64,000 nucleotides of DNA from UBA1858 sp045106935 (GTDB lineage: Bacteria; Pseudomonadota; Gammaproteobacteria; UBA4575), in NCBI GenBank assembly GCA_045106935.1, contig JBGCFN010000033.1, positions 1 through 64,000 of the forward strand, given 5' to 3'. A program made the position numbers and the translations under genes. The notes below the pieces were generated by a model. The model was not told the origin of the DNA. It made no database searches and saw only the letters and a list, made by a program, of their open reading frames with translations. Shown piece by piece: positions 61,457-64,000 of this stretch. The number at the start of each line of letters is the position of its first letter. Within the stretch, counting starts at the first letter, position 1.

Positions 61457-62326
61457 TTATGAGGCTTCTTTCATTTGTTTAACAGGCAACTCAAACAACG
61501 CCAAGCCAGACAAAATCAACCCGCCACCCAGCACAATGGACGCCGTAATCGGCTCATCGTTAAGTAATGCGCCTAATAACAAAGCGCATACAGGTGAAAT
61601 AAGCGTAATGAGTGACACTTTAACCGCATCTAATTGTTTCAATATAAAGTAATACATTGAAAAGCCTGCCGCAGTCGCAATCGCACCTAAATAAATAATG
61701 GACACAGCTGATCGTGGTGTAAATTCACTCACTTCCTCAGCTGAGAACAAATAGGTGATGCCAATCAATGGCACCGCAATTAATAACCCACCCAAGGTGG
61801 ATTGCGTACCTGTGATCGGAGCATCAATTTTTTTCAACGCGACAGCACTCACCGCATGCGCCAATGTACTTAGCAACATGGCAAACACACCAAAAAGAAC
61901 ATTTACATCGATGGCGGCGCTGGTATAAAAAATAACAAATAACCCCGATACCCCTAACATCATGCCGAACGTTTTATTCAGCGTAAAATGATTTTCGCCT
62001 AAAATAATCACTGAAGTTACCCCAGTGATAATGGGCGACAAACCAAAGATGACCGATATCCACCCCGAAGGAATATATTGCGCGCCCCAATACACTAACG
62101 ACATGGCAAAATAGATGCCCAACCCTGCTGCAACATAAGCAACAATGGCATCTTTATTCAGTGTCAATGTCTGCCTTAACAACATAAACACACAGGCAAG
62201 CACAAACAACCCGATGCTCATACGAGCCATCAGCCCGAATAACACGCCAGATTCAATACTCCATTTCACTGCAAGCGGAGTCGTACTCCACAACACAATA
62301 ATGGATATATAAGTCACTCTTACCAT
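61457..62326 (-). CDS. EamA/DMT family transporter
   Basis: 289 residues starting MVRVTYISIIVLWSTTPLAV at ATG 62326; a GTG at 62341 lies right after the terminator T-run with no ribosome binding site. Ten transmembrane helices in two EamA repeats: PLAVKWSIESG...YIPSGWISVIFGLSPIITG and ...SLITLISPVCALLLGALLNDEP. Exports small metabolites or amino acids. It sits immediately downstream of a leader with a Rho-independent terminator, so it is probably controlled by attenuation. Confidence 0.9.
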   Translation of the reverse strand: MVRVTYISIIVLWSTTPLAVKWSIESGVLFGLMARMSIGLFVLACVFMLLRQTLTLNKDAIVAYVAAGLGIYFAMSLVYWGAQYIPSGWISVIFGLSPIITGVTSVIILGENHFTLNKTFGMMLGVSGLFVIFYTSAAIDVNVLFGVFAMLLSTLAHAVSAVALKKIDAPITGTQSTLGGLLIAVPLIGITYLFSAEEVSEFTPRSAVSIIYLGAIATAAGFSMYYFILKQLDAVKVSLITLISPVCALLLGALLNDEPITASIVLGGGLILSGLALFELPVKQMKEAS

Positions 62327-62352
62327 GATTTCATTTTCCACAAGACAAAAAA

Positions 62353-62383
62353 AAAGGCCGCTAGGATTATCCCTGCGGCCTTT
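62353..62383 (-). terminator. Terminator just upstream of the EamA gene
   Basis: AAAGGCCGC (62353-62361) pairs with GCGGCCTTT (62375-62383). On the minus strand the stem is followed by a run of T residues, so it would stop transcripts about 25 bases before the EamA start. With no minus-strand gene upstream, it acts on a leader RNA. Confidence 0.85.
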
Positions 62384-62526
62384 CTTAACTAATTACTTTA
62401 CTTAGTTCAGCATAAACACACAGGCATGGAAGGGTCTAGTCGTAAGACCAGGTTCCAATGCATTGCTCGTTTTGTTGCTGAAATAATCATGGCGCGCACT
62501 TTTACATTTAGATCTTTTGGAGTCAA
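62384..62526 (-). promoter_or_regulatory. Leader RNA candidate of the EamA gene
   Basis: Promoter-like TTGACT (complement at 62521-62526) and TAAAAG (62499-62504, 16-base spacing) on the minus strand, then a GGAACCTGGTCT/AGACCCTTCC hairpin, a short frame (MIISATKRAMHWNLVLRLDP, ending in C-L-C) and the terminator at 62353-62383. The arrangement looks like a transcription attenuator, though the peptide has no run of a regulating codon. It could instead be a ligand-binding RNA not in my memory. Confidence 0.5.
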
Positions 62527-62733
62527 GCAGAAATTAAATTAATGTTGGTTAATCTGATAAACGCGAGTATGTTGGTGCAGTTCGCTGGTGGGACTTAGGC
62601 TTTTAATGTTAATAATATTCGAGTTAAACGTGGTCTACCCCCCTATTATTTTATATGCGAAATATGTCAAACTAAGCATTATTGCGGGCATTTATCTTAA
62701 TCATTTTTAAAGCAGAGAAAGTTATTATTCTAT

Positions 62734-63768
62734 ATGAGTTTGCTATTCACCTATTTAGCAATTGCAATCGGCATATCATTTTTATGCTCAGTACTAGAAG
62801 CCGTTTTATTATCTATAACACCTAGCTATGTGGAAAGCGTTATTGCTAAGCACCCCAAAAAAGGCAATGTGTTATATCGAGTAAAAGACCGCTTAGACCA
62901 ATCGATTGCTAGCATATTAATACTTAATACGTTTGCACACACCATGGGTGCCGCCGGTGTTGGCTCTCAAGCAGCGAAGGTTTTTGGAGCACGATGGGAA
63001 ACTTTAATCGCAATTGTACTCACGCTCGTCATACTTTATTTTTCTGAAATCATACCTAAAACGATTGGTGCAACATTTTGGCGTCAACTAGCAATGCCAT
63101 CTGCACATGTAATTTTCTGGTTAATCAAGTTAGTTTATCCATTGATATTGGTTTCAGAACTCATTACCAGATCATTTAGAAAAGATAACAAACAAGATGT
63201 ATCAAGAGAAGAGATTATCGCATTAGCTTCTCTCGGCCACCAGATGGGCTCATTAGTTGGGCAAGAAAATGAATACTTAACTAATATTTTAAAATTACGT
63301 GAAATCACTACCGAAGAAATATTAACGCCCCGTACAGTGATGCATTGTCTAGATCAAAATACTACGATTAGCGAAGCGCTTTCTTATAGTAAAACTCAAC
63401 AATTCACACGAATACCGATTTATTCTGAGAACCCTGATAATGTCATTGGCATGGTCATCAATCGAGACTTATTGTTTAAAGAAAGAGAGGGAGGTTCAGA
63501 TTTAACATTAAAATCATTTGCAAATCCATTAAAGCGCGTTTCTGAAAAACTGCCAGTACAACAACTTTTGGATATGTTTATAAAAACCCGTGAACATATA
63601 TTCTTAGTCGAAGATGAATATGGGCAGACAGCTGGCATTGTCACTCTAGAAGATGCCATTGAAACAATGCTAGGAAAAGAAATTGTAGACGAGACAGATA
63701 AAATAGAAGACCTACAAAAATATGCCAAGGGCAAATATCGAGCGAGACTACGCAACAAAAAGAAATGA
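62734..63768 (+). CDS. CNNM/CorC-type transporter (DUF21 with CBS pair)
   Basis: 344 residues. DUF21 membrane domain (about 1-140: AIGISFLCSVLEAVLLSITP, then LVILYFSEIIPKTIGATF) followed by EEIIALASLGHQMGSLVGQENEYL and two CBS domains (ILTPRTVMHCLDQN..., EHIFLVEDEYGQTAGIVTLEDAIE). No CorC_HlyC C-terminal domain: it ends shortly after the second CBS. Members are linked to magnesium and cobalt efflux or resistance. Confidence 0.9.
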   Translation: MSLLFTYLAIAIGISFLCSVLEAVLLSITPSYVESVIAKHPKKGNVLYRVKDRLDQSIASILILNTFAHTMGAAGVGSQAAKVFGARWETLIAIVLTLVILYFSEIIPKTIGATFWRQLAMPSAHVIFWLIKLVYPLILVSELITRSFRKDNKQDVSREEIIALASLGHQMGSLVGQENEYLTNILKLREITTEEILTPRTVMHCLDQNTTISEALSYSKTQQFTRIPIYSENPDNVIGMVINRDLLFKEREGGSDLTLKSFANPLKRVSEKLPVQQLLDMFIKTREHIFLVEDEYGQTAGIVTLEDAIETMLGKEIVDETDKIEDLQKYAKGKYRARLRNKKK

Positions 63769-63802
63769 TTGATAAGATAACTTTTGATCAATACAGAAAA
63801 TC

Positions 63803-63905
63803 AAAGGGTACTGACCTGTTTATTATGGATTGTCGATATTTAATAAAGGGTACTGACCCCTTTTATTTATAGGCTGAATTTAATTAAAGGGGTCAGTACC
63901 CTTTT
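63803..63905. repeat. RAYT/REP-like repeats, one direct and one inverted copy
   Basis: AAAGGGTACTGACC (63803-63816), AAAGGGTACTGACCCCTTTT (63845-63864) and its inverted match AAAGGGGTCAGTACCCTTTT (63886-63905). The second and third copies pair over 19 bases with a 21-base loop. GGGGTCAG...CCC words of this type flank REP-associated (Y1) transposase genes in many gammaproteobacteria. No transposase gene is visible within the window; this may be a remnant. Confidence 0.75.
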
Positions 63906-63919
63906 ATAACTACTTATCA

Positions 63920-64000
63920 TTATTCATTCACCACATTTGATGTCACTGCACTCAGTAGCGGAAAATTTAACTTTTCTTCAATTAACTTCAACATTTCTTT
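63920..64000 (-). CDS. C-terminal end of an unidentified gene (partial)
   Basis: 26 codons and a stop are open from the right edge: KEMLKLIEEKLNFPLLSAV, ending in VVNE then TAA. Too short to identify. It sits directly after the REP-like repeats, so it is only weakly supported as a coding end. Confidence 0.35.
   Translation of the reverse strand, partial: KEMLKLIEEKLNFPLLSAVTSNVVNE

Noticed and set aside
63803..63905. Possible CRISPR array
   Set aside because: Only three copies, one of which is inverted and one partial, with unequal spacing; no spacer pattern or cas genes.

Overview
The window is AT-rich, densely coded chromosome of a Gram-negative gammaproteobacterium. The evidence is the set of E. 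coli-type orthologues (DusA, Aat, YadG/YadH, Fur, BipA, RhlE, DbpA, YgjP, YbiT, YheS, PyrC, MtgA, DUF1456/YehS-type), an outer-membrane lipid A deacylase of the LpxR type, chaperone-usher fimbriae, and a membrane diiron alkane/xylene hydroxylase. A BacNav-type sodium channel suggests a marine or saline habitat. I cannot name the genus. I see no rRNA, tRNA, CRISPR array or complete insertion sequence. TTG and GTG starts are common, and many starts below were moved to a codon with a better ribosome binding site.

Layout. 1-3333 (minus): glycan-decoration operon of an H-NS-like small protein, SxtJ-type and DUF5989 membrane proteins, a NodU/CmcH carbamoyltransferase and a cut-off SGNH hydrolase, bordered by an IS30 transposase remnant (3604-3783). 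4150-8294: sodium channel, then module A (GspG-like pseudopilin plus membrane GGDEF-EAL protein). 8599-17516: two orphan selenodomain-type transferases, dusA, aat, an M17 aminopeptidase, yadGH, an ExeA-type ATPase with an FHA domain, fur and a small exported protein. 18010-23719: alpha-type fimbrial locus, with chaperone and usher on plus and four pilin-like genes on minus, with strong hairpins between subunit genes. 24250-36417: small hypotheticals, a degenerate GGDEF-EAL protein, typA, rhlE, ygjP, dbpA, a SulP transporter, ybiT and a spermidine-synthase-like gene. 36425-44243: cheD with an HDOD gene, a persulfide dioxygenase-like protein, a winged-helix protein behind a perfect palindrome, a YdjM-like protein, a DUF937/LysM pair, LpxR and DUF2452. 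44244-45767: solitary alkB/xylM-like gene with five TGTACA boxes upstream and a strong terminator. 45803-55160: YchJ, small hypotheticals, membrane proteins, a cytochrome c, an APC permease, yheS, DUF2130, DUF1456, an FKBP and mtgA. 55455-58739: module B, a second pseudopilin plus GGDEF-EAL pair. 58780-64000: pyrC, msrA, a BASS symporter, an EamA transporter behind a leader-terminator, a CNNM/CorC protein, RAYT-type inverted repeats and the tail of a further gene.

How the genes connect. Surface structures and cyclic-di-GMP dominate: two paralogous pilin/c-di-GMP modules 47 kb apart on opposite strands, a third degenerate c-di-GMP protein, an orphan CheD/HDOD pair, an FHA-tagged ATPase, and a fimbrial locus whose mRNA hairpins look set up to control subunit ratios. 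The duplicated pseudopilin plus sensor-GGDEF-EAL module is my best candidate for an undescribed system. The hydroxylase with its repeated TGTACA boxes is the most testable regulatory observation.
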